Source: an uncultured Prevotella sp. (GTDB taxonomy: Bacteria; Bacteroidota; Bacteroidia; Bacteroidales; Bacteroidaceae). Taken from it: a DNA stretch of 9,632 nucleotides. Location of the stretch: assembly GCA_947072805.1 (NCBI GenBank), contig CAMTJK010000127.1, forward strand, positions 1-9,632, in the 5' to 3' direction. The stretch's first letter is position 1. Every line of letters starts with the position of its first letter. The translations under genes and the position numbers were made by a program. This document shows positions 1 through 6,508 of the stretch, in pieces. The notes beneath the pieces were generated by a model, which worked only from the letters and a program-made list of their open reading frames with translations, was not told the origin of the DNA and made no database searches.

Positions 1-120
1 ATGTTAAATCCGACCAAATATCTTTACAAATTAACTTTCATTAAGTGCAGTTACAGCTCTGATTCAAGTTCACGGAATCGCAGTATCATCTGTTTCTGTA
101 AGACCTATGAGCAACAGAGT

Positions 121-160
121 TATAAAAACCCCATTATGCCGTAGCACCGACATAATGGGG
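121..160 (-). terminator. Likely intrinsic terminator of the glnK-amt-asnB operon
   Basis: A perfect 10-bp stem is formed by CCCCATTATG (129-138) and CATAATGGGG (151-160) with a 12-base loop. Read leftward, the stem is followed at once by TTTTTATA (128 to 121), the U-rich tract expected of an intrinsic terminator. Read rightward no T-run follows, so it fits minus-strand transcription. It lies about 195 bases past the asnB stop codon, which would give that transcript a long, structured 3' tail. Confidence 0.6.
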
Positions 161-163
161 ATT

Positions 164-329
164 ATCCCAAATCGGCCATTAGACTGTTATGCGCAAACAT
201 ACTTTCTTTTTGTCATCTGTCTTTCCGTTTATCAGTTACAATGGAACCCCATTGCTCCCTCAAAACGTAAAGACATCTGTTCAAAAATATAAGCAGTTAT
301 CAACATAACGCTAATGGCCGATTTGGGAT
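164..329. repeat. 166-bp block bounded by 19-bp perfect inverted repeats
   Basis: ATCCCAAATCGGCCATTAG at 164-182 is the exact reverse complement of 311-329. The pairing resumes inward after a small bulge: GTTATG at 186-191 matches CATAAC at 304-309. The core between the arms (192-303) has no credible gene. Perfect 19-base termini over so short a non-coding block resemble a MITE-like or dispersed intergenic repeat, but no target-site duplication is evident, and copy number cannot be judged from one window. The alternative is simply a long-range stem in the asnB 3' tail. Confidence 0.6.
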
Positions 330-354
330 TATTGGGAATAATGCAGATAACGTG

Positions 355-2046
355 TCAATACGCCTGCTCATGGACTCCGGCCACGGCACGTCCGCTCGGG
401 TCGTTCATGTTCTTGAAGGCAGCGTCCCACGCCAGAGCTTCAGCCGTGCTGCACGCCACACTGGGCACGCTGGGCACCGAACGCGCTGCAGAGTCGCTCG
501 GAAAGTGTTCGGCAAAGATGGAACGGTAGTAATACTCCTCCTTGTTGCGCGGCGGATTGATGGGGAAGCGTTCGGCAGCGTGTTCCATCTGCTCGTCGCT
601 TACCGCCGATGCGGTTATCTGCTTGAGCGTGTCAATCCACGAGTAGCCCACACCGTCGCTGAACTGCTCCTTCTGGCGCCAAGCCACCTCGGCAGGCAGC
701 ATATCGGCAAACGCTTCGCGCACAATCTTCTTTTCCATTGTTTGTCCCGGACACATCTTTGCCTCGGGGTTGGTGCGCATGGCGACATCGAGAAACTCTG
801 TGTCGAGGAACGGCACACGCCCCTCCACGCCCCATGCCGACAGGCTCTTGTTGGCACGCAGGCAGTCGTAGAGGTATAGTTTTGAGAGCTTGCGTACCGT
901 CTCGTCGTGGAAGGCACGCGCGTCGGGAGCCTTGTGGAAGTAGAGGTATCCGCCAAAAATCTCGTCGGCACCCTCACCCGAGAGCACCATCTTTATGCCC
1001 ATCGACTTTATCACCCTTGCCAGCAGATACATGGGAGTAGATGCACGCACGGTGGTAACATCGTATGTCTCTATGAAATATATCACGTCGCGTATGGCGT
1101 CGAGCCCCTCCTGTATGGTGTAGTTTATCTCGTGATGCACCGTGCCTATATGTTCTGCCACCATACGCGCCTTGGCAAGGTCGGGGGCACCCTTCAGTCC
1201 CACGGCAAACGAGTGCAGCCGCGGCCACCATGCACGCGTCTGTCCTTCGTCCTCCACACGGTTGGCAGCAAACTTCTCGGCTATTGCCGAAATTACCGAC
1301 GAGTCGAGACCGCCGGAGAGCAGCACGCCGTAAGGCACGTCGCTCATGAGCTGGCGGCGTACGGAGGCTTCAAGCGCGTTGTGGATGGCTTCGACAGAGG
1401 CAGCATTGTCTTTAACGTTGTCGTATTCCATCCAGTCGCGCCTGTAGTATCGCACCATCTTGCCCATCCGGCTGTAGTAGTAGTGTCCCGGCAGGAACGG
1501 TTCGTAGCGGTCGCACTGCCCTTCGAGGGCTTTCAGTTCGCTTGCCACATACACCTTTCCGTCGTCATCGTAGCCAATATACAGAGGAATGACGCCGATG
1601 GGGTCGCGCGCAATGAGATATTCGTCGCGTTCGGCGTCGTAAAGGGCGAAGGCATATATTCCGTTGAGCCGCTCCATGATGGTCTCCACACCCACTGCCT
1701 TGTCGGCAGCGTCGCGCCACTCGCGGTAGAGTGCCAGAATGACCTCGCAGTCGCTGCCCGTCTGGAAAGTGTAGCGGCCGGCGAAGTCGGCACGTATGTC
1801 CTGATGGTTGTATATTTCGCCGTTTACGGCAAGCACCTGCTTCTTGTCGGGCGAGAAGAGAGGCTGACCTCCCGATTCGGGATCGACGATAGAGAGGCGC
1901 TCGTGGGCAAGAATGGCGGAGCCGCCGCAGTAGATGCCGCTCCAGTCCGGACCGCGGTGACGTATCTTCTGACTCATACGCAACGCCTTTTGTCGCAATT
2001 CAGATGTCTGTTCCTGAATATCAAAGATAGAAACTATTCCACACAT
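355..2046 (-). CDS. asnB: Asparagine synthetase B, glutamine-hydrolysing
   Basis: The 563-residue cytosolic enzyme makes asparagine from aspartate, ATP and glutamine, close to the length of E. coli AsnB. The N-terminal half is a class II glutaminase domain: Met1 is followed by the nucleophile Cys2, with HERLSIVD (48-55), NGEIYNH (75-81) and GSDCEV (97-102) lining the glutamine pocket. The C-terminal half is the synthetase domain with the ATP-binding PP-loop SGGLDSS (244-250), SGEGADEIFGGY (356-367) and EGRVPFLD (408-415). The start is fixed because the nucleophile must be residue 2. All key residues are present. A short S-V-P tandem (about 523-529) precedes a conserved-looking tail ending SGRAVAGVHEQAY. 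It is the last gene of the leftward group, 142 bases after amt, and no promoter is visible in that gap, so it is probably co-transcribed and shares nitrogen control. The reaction assignment rests on strong family motifs. Confidence 0.97.
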   Translation of the reverse strand: MCGIVSIFDIQEQTSELRQKALRMSQKIRHRGPDWSGIYCGGSAILAHERLSIVDPESGGQPLFSPDKKQVLAVNGEIYNHQDIRADFAGRYTFQTGSDCEVILALYREWRDAADKAVGVETIMERLNGIYAFALYDAERDEYLIARDPIGVIPLYIGYDDDGKVYVASELKALEGQCDRYEPFLPGHYYYSRMGKMVRYYRRDWMEYDNVKDNAASVEAIHNALEASVRRQLMSDVPYGVLLSGGLDSSVISAIAEKFAANRVEDEGQTRAWWPRLHSFAVGLKGAPDLAKARMVAEHIGTVHHEINYTIQEGLDAIRDVIYFIETYDVTTVRASTPMYLLARVIKSMGIKMVLSGEGADEIFGGYLYFHKAPDARAFHDETVRKLSKLYLYDCLRANKSLSAWGVEGRVPFLDTEFLDVAMRTNPEAKMCPGQTMEKKIVREAFADMLPAEVAWRQKEQFSDGVGYSWIDTLKQITASAVSDEQMEHAAERFPINPPRNKEEYYYRSIFAEHFPSDSAARSVPSVPSVACSTAEALAWDAAFKNMNDPSGRAVAGVHEQAY

Positions 2047-2085
2047 GGTTGTCTGAGGTTTTTGTTTACTGATTGTTTATATTCA

Positions 2086-2136
2086 AGTTCCGGGTCTCGG
2101 CGCATTGCCGGCGGCAACGTGTCCAAGCCCGGAACT
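2086..2136 (-). promoter_or_regulatory. Strong hairpin in the amt-asnB spacer
   Basis: AGTTCCGGG (2086-2094) pairs perfectly with CCCGGAACT (2128-2136). Inside, TTGCC (2105-2109) pairs with GGCAA (2113-2117) over a 3-base loop, with further partial pairing between 2099-2103 and 2119-2123. In the minus-strand transcript it lies between the amt stop codon and the asnB start, ending 39 bases before that start. No U-run follows it, so it is not a classic terminator. It could mark an RNA processing or stability boundary, a partial attenuator, or the binding site of a regulator. Function is inference; the pairing is seen directly. Confidence 0.5.
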
Positions 2137-2188
2137 CACTGTCCTTATTATTCCTTATGTTGGTTTTGCAAGTACATATACATTTACG

Positions 2189-3451
2189 TTAGTTGTAGCA
2201 AGCCTCTCCGTGCTCGTAGATGTCGAGACCTTCCTCCTCGATGCGCTTGTCTACGCGGAGACCCTTGACGAACCTGATGCTGTAGAAGAGTATGAATCCG
2301 GCAGCTGCAGCCCATAAGTCGATGCAGAGCACGCCGAACGCCTGTGCGCCGAAGAAGCCCCATCCGTATCCGTAGAAGAGTCCGGAGTCGGTGGCAAGCA
2401 GACCTGTCATAAGCGTTCCTATGATACCGCACACACCATGAACGGAGCTGGCACCCACGGGGTCGTCGATGTGCAGGCGTGTGTCGATAAACTCGATGGA
2501 GAAGACGAGCACCGTACCGCAGACAAGACCTATGATGATAGCGCCGAGGGGCGAAACGAGGTCGCAACCGGCTGTGATGCCCACCAGTCCGGCAAGAACA
2601 CCGTTAAGCATGAGCGAGAACGAGGGTTTGCCGTACTTTATCCACGTTACAAACATGGTGGCAATACCTCCTGCAGCGGCAGCGAGGTTGGTGGTGAGGA
2701 ACACGTGCGAGATGGCAATGCGGTTTACCTCGCCCGAAGCGGCAAGCTGCGAACCGGGGTTGAAGCCGAACCATCCGAACCACAGAATGAAGACTCCGAG
2801 AGCTGCTGCCAGCAGGTTGTGACCGGGAATGGCGCGGCTCTTTCCGTGCTTGTCGTACTTGCCGTGGCGTGCACCGAGGCACAAGGCACCCACAAGGGCG
2901 AGGACACCGCCCACGGAGTGTACTATGGCAGAGCCTGCAAAGTCGTGGAAGACAGTGCCGAAGGTGGTTGTCATAAAGCTGTCGGCAGCGTCGTTGCAAA
3001 GCCAGCCTCCTCCCCACGTCCAGTGACCGGAAACGGGATAGATGATGAGTGAAATGAAGAATGAATAGACGCAGTACATAGAGAACTTGGTGCGCTCTGC
3101 CATGGCACCGCTGACAATGGTGGCAGCCGTGGCGCAGAACACTGTCTCGAATATCAGGAAGCCCTCCGTGGGCAGGTCGCCCTTATAGAAAGAAAGGTCG
3201 CCGAAGTTGGGAGCGCCGATGAATCCGGCACCGTCGGAACCGAACATGAATCCGAATCCTACAAACCAGAAGAGCAGCGAACCGACCATGAAGTCTACGA
3301 AATTCTTGAACAGGATGTTCGCCGTGTTCTTACCTCTGGTGAAACCGGCTTCGCACAGGGCGAATCCCGGCTGCATAAAGAATACCAGCATGGCGGCAAG
3401 CAGCATCCAGACGGTATCCAATGATAAACTGATGTCTTCTATTGTTGTCAT
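2189..3451 (-). CDS. amt: Ammonium transporter, Amt family
   Basis: The 420-residue inner-membrane protein belongs to the Amt/Mep/Rh family, which conducts ammonium into the cell. About eleven hydrophobic segments run through it, starting near residue 13. The paired pore histidines are His178 (in FAGSAIVHSVGG) and His338 (in SSVHGVCG). The periplasmic phenylalanine gate matches Phe101/Phe105 before the family stretch SGAMAERTKF, and GWFGFNPGS (226-234) is the conserved fifth-helix region. The cytosolic tail EEEGLDIYEHGE (405-416) is the conserved C-terminal motif through which P-II proteins control the channel in E. coli AmtB. Unlike E. coli AmtB there is no evident cleaved signal peptide before the first helix. 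It follows the P-II gene by 104 bases on the same strand, the classic glnK-amtB pairing, so post-translational block by that P-II protein is expected. ATG at 3451 is the first in-frame start, preceded by an A-rich leader. Confidence 0.96.
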   Translation of the reverse strand: MTTIEDISLSLDTVWMLLAAMLVFFMQPGFALCEAGFTRGKNTANILFKNFVDFMVGSLLFWFVGFGFMFGSDGAGFIGAPNFGDLSFYKGDLPTEGFLIFETVFCATAATIVSGAMAERTKFSMYCVYSFFISLIIYPVSGHWTWGGGWLCNDAADSFMTTTFGTVFHDFAGSAIVHSVGGVLALVGALCLGARHGKYDKHGKSRAIPGHNLLAAALGVFILWFGWFGFNPGSQLAASGEVNRIAISHVFLTTNLAAAAGGIATMFVTWIKYGKPSFSLMLNGVLAGLVGITAGCDLVSPLGAIIIGLVCGTVLVFSIEFIDTRLHIDDPVGASSVHGVCGIIGTLMTGLLATDSGLFYGYGWGFFGAQAFGVLCIDLWAAAAGFILFYSIRFVKGLRVDKRIEEEGLDIYEHGEACYN

Positions 3452-3524
3452 AATCGTGTCTTTTTAAATTGTTGTCTGTGTTGTGTTGAAGATGTAAATC
3501 CTGTTATCCCTCTATACCTACGCC

Positions 3525-3577
3525 CCGCGTGTGCAAGGAGCGTAACGCGGCGTGCCTACTTCTCCTGCTCCGCGTTA
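3525..3577 (-). promoter_or_regulatory. Mutually exclusive hairpins at the glnK 3' end
   Basis: TAACGCGG (3543-3550) can pair perfectly with CCGCGTTA (3570-3577), an 8-bp stem whose 19-base loop contains the glnK stop codon. Its core ACGCGG (3545-3550) can instead pair with CCGCGT (3525-3530). In leftward transcription the first stem forms before the second arm is made, and a ribosome ending glnK would open the first stem. That geometry resembles a translation-coupled switch between glnK and amt, but no U-run follows either stem, so attenuation in the strict sense is not supported. The pairing is seen; the role is speculation. Confidence 0.3.
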
Positions 3578-3912
3578 TACAGAGCTATGTCGCCCCGCTC
3601 TGCCGTACGTATGCGCACGGCATCTTCTATAGGTATCACGAAAATGCGTCCGTCACCGATCTCTCCGGTGTAAGCAGCCTGCTGAATGGCGAAAAGTGTC
3701 TTCTCGACATTCTTGTCGCGCACCACCACATTGATAAGAATACGCTCTATGCAGCTCGTGTCGTACATTACTCCACGGTAAATACGAGCCTGGCGCATCT
3801 TGCCCTCGCCTCTCACATCGTAGTAAGAGAACCATTCGATGTCGGCAGCGAGCAACGCTTCCTTTACATCCTCGAACTTAGTCTTGCGGATGATTGCCTC
3901 AATCTTTTTCAT
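3556..3912 (-). CDS. glnK: P-II family nitrogen regulatory protein (GlnK/GlnB-like)
   Basis: The 118-residue protein has the usual P-II length and opening (MKKIEAIIRK). P-II trimers sense 2-oxoglutarate and ATP/ADP and bind targets such as Amt channels. The T-loop carries YRGVMY (45-50), with Tyr50 at the place of the uridylylated Tyr51 of E. coli GlnB. The B-loop is TGEIGDGRIFV (82-92) and the C-loop RIRTAERG (100-107). Several effector-site residues differ from E. coli GlnB by my alignment: Lys90 is Arg89, Lys58 is Arg57, and the Gln39 position is Met39 within a T-loop one residue shorter. It is first in the leftward group, with its own promoter and an unusually clear AAGGAG ribosome site (3921-3926), and it precedes amt, its likely partner. 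The gene name follows this linkage to amt; glnB would be an equally fair name. Confidence 0.93.
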   Translation of the reverse strand: MKKIEAIIRKTKFEDVKEALLAADIEWFSYYDVRGEGKMRQARIYRGVMYDTSCIERILINVVVRDKNVEKTLFAIQQAAYTGEIGDGRIFVIPIEDAVRIRTAERGDIALYNAEQEK

Positions 3913-3920
3913 TTTTACTT

Positions 3921-3926
3921 CTCCTT
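3921..3926 (-). promoter_or_regulatory. Shine-Dalgarno-like site of the P-II gene
   Basis: The minus strand reads AAGGAG eight bases before the ATG at 3912. A clear purine-rich site is notable because the other genes here have A/C-rich leaders without one, as is usual in Bacteroidetes. It supports the chosen P-II start codon. Confidence 0.55.
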
Positions 3927-3965
3927 TTTATTAAATATAATTGTCATTGTGCTAACATTCGGGTG

Positions 3966-3997
3966 CAAATTTACGACAAAACGAAAGCAAAAGCAAG
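3966..3997 (-). promoter_or_regulatory. Predicted promoter of glnK-amt-asnB
   Basis: On the minus strand TAAATTTG (3973 to 3966) matches the Bacteroidetes -7 consensus TAnnTTTG exactly. A CTTG box (3997 to 3994), close to the -33 TTTG element, lies 20 bases upstream. Transcription would start near 3959, giving a leader of about 47 bases before the P-II start codon. No binding site for a named nitrogen regulator could be identified. The AT-rich stretch between the two divergent promoters (3998-4149) holds a weak inverted repeat, AAGCAA (4078-4083) with TTGCTT (4095-4100). Confidence 0.5.
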
Positions 3998-4149
3998 ATA
4001 AAACAATCATTTTGGTATTTGATTTGAATGTTCATTAACATCTGGTTTGATTTTAATTGCATTTTATTTCAGATTGTAAGCAAAAACAATACGATTGCTT
4101 TCAAGTTGTAATTTAAACACTAAAAGTAGATAAAATGGTCAGCTTTTTA

Positions 4150-4180
4150 TTTAAAAACGTTTCATTTCGTTGTATCTTTG
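4150..4180 (+). promoter_or_regulatory. Predicted promoter of dapF-dapL-porin-glnN
   Basis: TATCTTTG (4173-4180) matches the Bacteroidetes -7 consensus TAnnTTTG exactly. TTTA at 4150-4153 lies 19 bases upstream as a near match to the -33 TTTG box. A start near 4185 would give a leader of about 45 bases, A-rich and with no clear Shine-Dalgarno sequence, before dapF. No similar exact match was found in front of dapL, the barrel gene or glnN, so this may drive the whole rightward group. Confidence 0.6.
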
Positions 4181-4229
4181 CATCAGAAATAAGACAAAAA
4201 GCAAAGAATAAAGGTAAAAGATTAACAAA

Positions 4230-5084
4230 ATGACAAAGACCGTTAAGTTCACCAAGATGCACGGGGCAGGCAACGATTACATTTACGTTGATACCTTATT
4301 ATATAATATACCCGACCCCACTGCAGCTTCAATAAAATGGAGCGAACGACACACCGGCATAGGGAGCGACGGTCTTGTGCTCATCGGCAGGGCGCCGATA
4401 CCGGAAGCCGACTACTCAATGAGGATATTCAACGCCGACGGTTCGGAAGCAATGATGTGCGGAAACGCCTCACGCTGCATCGGAAAATACCTGCACGATA
4501 AAGGGATAACAGACAAAACCGAGATAAGGCTGCTCACACTCTCGGGAATCAAAGTGCTAAAGCTGCATCTCAATGCCGACGGCACTACAGACAGCGTAAC
4601 GGTAGACATGCTCGAACCGGTACTGTCGTGCAAACAGCAACTCGCCACCGACGACGGCTCGATGACCGAAGGCGAGATGACAGCATGCGACCGCACATTC
4701 CGCGGTACATTTGTTTCAATGGGTAACCCGCACTTCGTAATCTTCACAGACAATATCGACGAGACAGACATTGCAAGATACGGAGCCGCACTCGAACGGA
4801 ATGAGCTGTTCCCGGAAAGGTGCAACATAGAATTTGCCGAGGTAAAAGCCGACGAAAAAATACGCACCAGGGTATGGGAAAGGGGCAGCGGAATAACAAT
4901 GGCTTGCGGAACAGGTGCCTGCGCAACGGCTGTGGCGGCAGCGCTGACCGGAAGAGCCGGACGAAAAAGCACCATAGTAATGGACGGAGGCGAACTGGAG
5001 ATTGAATGGAACGATAACGACAACCACGTGTACAAGACGGGGCCGGCAACGTTCGTATTCGACGGTGAGGTGGAACTGCCATAA
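4230..5084 (+). CDS. dapF: Diaminopimelate epimerase
   Basis: The 284-residue cytosolic, cofactor-independent racemase converts LL-diaminopimelate to the meso form, used for peptidoglycan cross-links and as the lysine precursor. The two catalytic cysteines are visible: Cys77 in NADGSEAMMCGNASRC (68-83) and Cys226 in MACGTGACATAVAA (224-237). The N-terminal MHGAGNDYIYVD (10-21) and the central MGNPHFVIF (164-172) are family signatures. One small variation is Ala80 in CGNAS where many homologues have Gly. Length is normal for the family. It is first in the rightward group and lies directly before dapL, which makes its substrate. The ATG at 4230 gives the correct N-terminal motif spacing and follows an A-rich leader. 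Confidence 0.97.
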   Translation: MTKTVKFTKMHGAGNDYIYVDTLLYNIPDPTAASIKWSERHTGIGSDGLVLIGRAPIPEADYSMRIFNADGSEAMMCGNASRCIGKYLHDKGITDKTEIRLLTLSGIKVLKLHLNADGTTDSVTVDMLEPVLSCKQQLATDDGSMTEGEMTACDRTFRGTFVSMGNPHFVIFTDNIDETDIARYGAALERNELFPERCNIEFAEVKADEKIRTRVWERGSGITMACGTGACATAVAAALTGRAGRKSTIVMDGGELEIEWNDNDNHVYKTGPATFVFDGEVELP

Positions 5085-5190
5085 CAAAAGCCGCAACAAC
5101 CAAGCCCTCAACAGCACAAAGGCACAAACCTCACGGAATGACAGAAAGAAAACTTCAAACAATCATCACATAAAAGAAAAATCTATAATT

Positions 5191-6420
5191 ATGGCATTAG
5201 TAAACGACCATTTTCTGAAACTACCGAACAACTATCTGTTCGCAGACATCGCCAAAAAGGTGAACGCCTTCAAGGTATCTCATCCGCACGCAAGCGTGAT
5301 AAGCCTCGGCATAGGCGACGTGACACAACCGCTGTGTCCGGCAGTGACCGAAGCAATGCACAAAGCCGTGGACGAAATGACCACGAAATCGTCGTTCAGA
5401 GGCTACGGCCCTGAACAAGGATATCAGTTTCTGCGCGAAGCAATAGTGAAAAACGACTTCCTGCCGCGCGGAATACATCTCGACGCCAACGAAATATTCG
5501 TAAACGACGGCGCAAAGAGCGACACCGGAAACATTCAGGAACTGGTAAGATGGGACAACAGCGTGGGCGTGACAGACCCCATATATCCCGTATATATCGA
5601 CTCGAATGCCATGATAGGACGCGCCGGCACACTCAACGACGGCAAATGGAGCAACGTGGTGTACATGCCATGCACGGCAGAAAACAACTTCGTACCGCAG
5701 ATTCCGGACAGAAGGGTGGACATCATATACCTGTGCTACCCCAACAATCCCACAGGAACGGTGATCACAAAAGACGAACTGCGCAAATGGGTGAACTACG
5801 CCCTGAAGAACGATACGCTGATATTCTATGACGCTGCCTACGAGGCCTACATCCAGGACCCCGAAATTCCTCACTCAATATACGAGATAAAGGGTGCGAG
5901 AAAGGTGGCAATAGAGTTTCACAGCTACTCGAAGACCGCCGGATTTACCGGCGTGCGCTGCGGATATACCGTGGTGCCGAAGGAACTGACGGCAGGAACG
6001 ATAGACGGCAAAGAGCGCATCCAACTGAATCCGCTGTGGAACCGACGCCAATGCACCAAGTTCAACGGCACAAGCTATATAAGCCAGCGCGCCGCCGAAG
6101 CCACATACACGCCGGAAGGCAAGCAGCAGGTGAAGGAAACAATAGACTACTACATGACAAACGCACGTATAATGCGTGAGACACTCACCAAACTGGGCAT
6201 CACCGTATACGGCGGAGAGAACGCTCCCTACCTCTGGGTACGCACTCCCAACGGCGAAGGCAGCTGGAAATTCTTCGAACAGATGCTATACGAAGCGCAC
6301 GTGGTATGCACGCCGGGCGTAGGTTTCGGTCCAAGCGGAGAAGGATACGTAAGACTGACAGCCTTCGGAGAACGCGAACATTGCGAAGAGGCAATGGAAC
6401 GGCTGCGCAAATGGCTCTGA
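5191..6420 (+). CDS. dapL: LL-diaminopimelate aminotransferase
   Basis: The 409-residue PLP enzyme converts tetrahydrodipicolinate and glutamate to LL-diaminopimelate and 2-oxoglutarate, bypassing the acylated DapD/DapC/DapE steps. It is a fold-type I aminotransferase: SFRGYGPEQGYQFLREAI (68-85), CYPNNPTGT (182-190), Asp214 in FYDAAYEAY contacting the PLP ring nitrogen, Lys248 in HSYSKTAGFTGVRCG as the Schiff-base lysine, and Arg388 in YVRLTAFG for the substrate carboxylate. The open frame continues upstream to 5002, but MALVNDHFLKLPNNYLF is the family N-terminus and that extension overlaps dapF, so ATG 5191 is chosen. It follows dapF by 106 bases of A/C-rich spacer with no promoter seen, and the two enzymes are consecutive steps. 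Its use of glutamate ties it to the nitrogen genes around it. Confidence 0.96.
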   Translation: MALVNDHFLKLPNNYLFADIAKKVNAFKVSHPHASVISLGIGDVTQPLCPAVTEAMHKAVDEMTTKSSFRGYGPEQGYQFLREAIVKNDFLPRGIHLDANEIFVNDGAKSDTGNIQELVRWDNSVGVTDPIYPVYIDSNAMIGRAGTLNDGKWSNVVYMPCTAENNFVPQIPDRRVDIIYLCYPNNPTGTVITKDELRKWVNYALKNDTLIFYDAAYEAYIQDPEIPHSIYEIKGARKVAIEFHSYSKTAGFTGVRCGYTVVPKELTAGTIDGKERIQLNPLWNRRQCTKFNGTSYISQRAAEATYTPEGKQQVKETIDYYMTNARIMRETLTKLGITVYGGENAPYLWVRTPNGEGSWKFFEQMLYEAHVVCTPGVGFGPSGEGYVRLTAFGEREHCEEAMERLRKWL

Positions 6421-6440
6421 CCTGAAATGGCTTTGACCTT
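6409..6440 (+). repeat. 16-bp tandem duplication across the dapL stop codon
   Basis: AAATGGCTCTGACCTG (6409-6424) is followed directly by AAATGGCTTTGACCTT (6425-6440), two mismatches in 16 bases. The first copy holds the last residues and stop codon of dapL; the second lies in the spacer. It looks like an old slippage duplication. Only the first copy is in the coding frame, so the protein is unaffected. Confidence 0.65.
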
Positions 6441-6508
6441 TCTTATGCACACAACAACACAACAACTTATACACAAACACAATTAACATCAAACAAAAAG
6501 GCAAGATT

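Larger units (their letters stand above)
1..354. other. Gene-free left-edge region downstream of asnB
   Basis: No credible protein-coding gene is visible here. The short open frames (for example 1-144 and 107-292 on plus, 232-306 on minus) are low-complexity, lack family resemblance and run through inverted repeats. The stretch is rich in secondary structure: a 10-bp hairpin at 129-160, a long-range inverted repeat at 164-191 and 304-329, a 6-bp hairpin CAATGG/CCATTG at 239-254, and a 6-bp hairpin ATTATT/AATAAT with a GGG loop at 328-342. Bases 1-106 show no recognisable motif. The block most likely contains the 3' untranslated end of the asnB transcript plus a repeat element. Confidence 0.6.

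Noticed and set aside
1..144. 47-codon plus-strand frame beginning at base 1
   Set aside because: Low-complexity translation, ends inside the 129-160 hairpin, and resembles no family I know.
107..292. 61-codon plus-strand frame across the inverted-repeat block
   Set aside because: It reads through a hairpin and one terminal repeat arm, which explains its sequence better than coding; no initiation signal or family resemblance.
232..306. 24-codon minus-strand frame inside the inverted-repeat block
   Set aside because: Too short to support alone; starts in the inner repeat arm and has no ribosome site.
471..492. Tandem repeat coding S-V-P in the asnB tail
   Set aside because: Only about two 9-base units within a variable C-terminal linker; not a notable repeat element.
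2086..2136. Intrinsic terminator between amt and asnB
   Set aside because: The stem is strong but neither strand has a U-rich run directly after it.
907..2268. Long plus-strand open frame (453 codons) opposite asnB and the amt end
   Set aside because: It is antisense to the clear asnB gene, has no family motifs and its translation is rich in His, Val and Cys as expected from a complementary strand.
3452..3555. Separate promoter for amt
   Set aside because: No TAnnTTTG box with a correctly spaced upstream element is visible on the minus strand in the gap.
5002..5190. In-frame upstream extension of dapL
   Set aside because: It overlaps the end of dapF, has a low-complexity Thr/Asn/Arg-rich translation, and the family N-terminus begins at the ATG at 5191.
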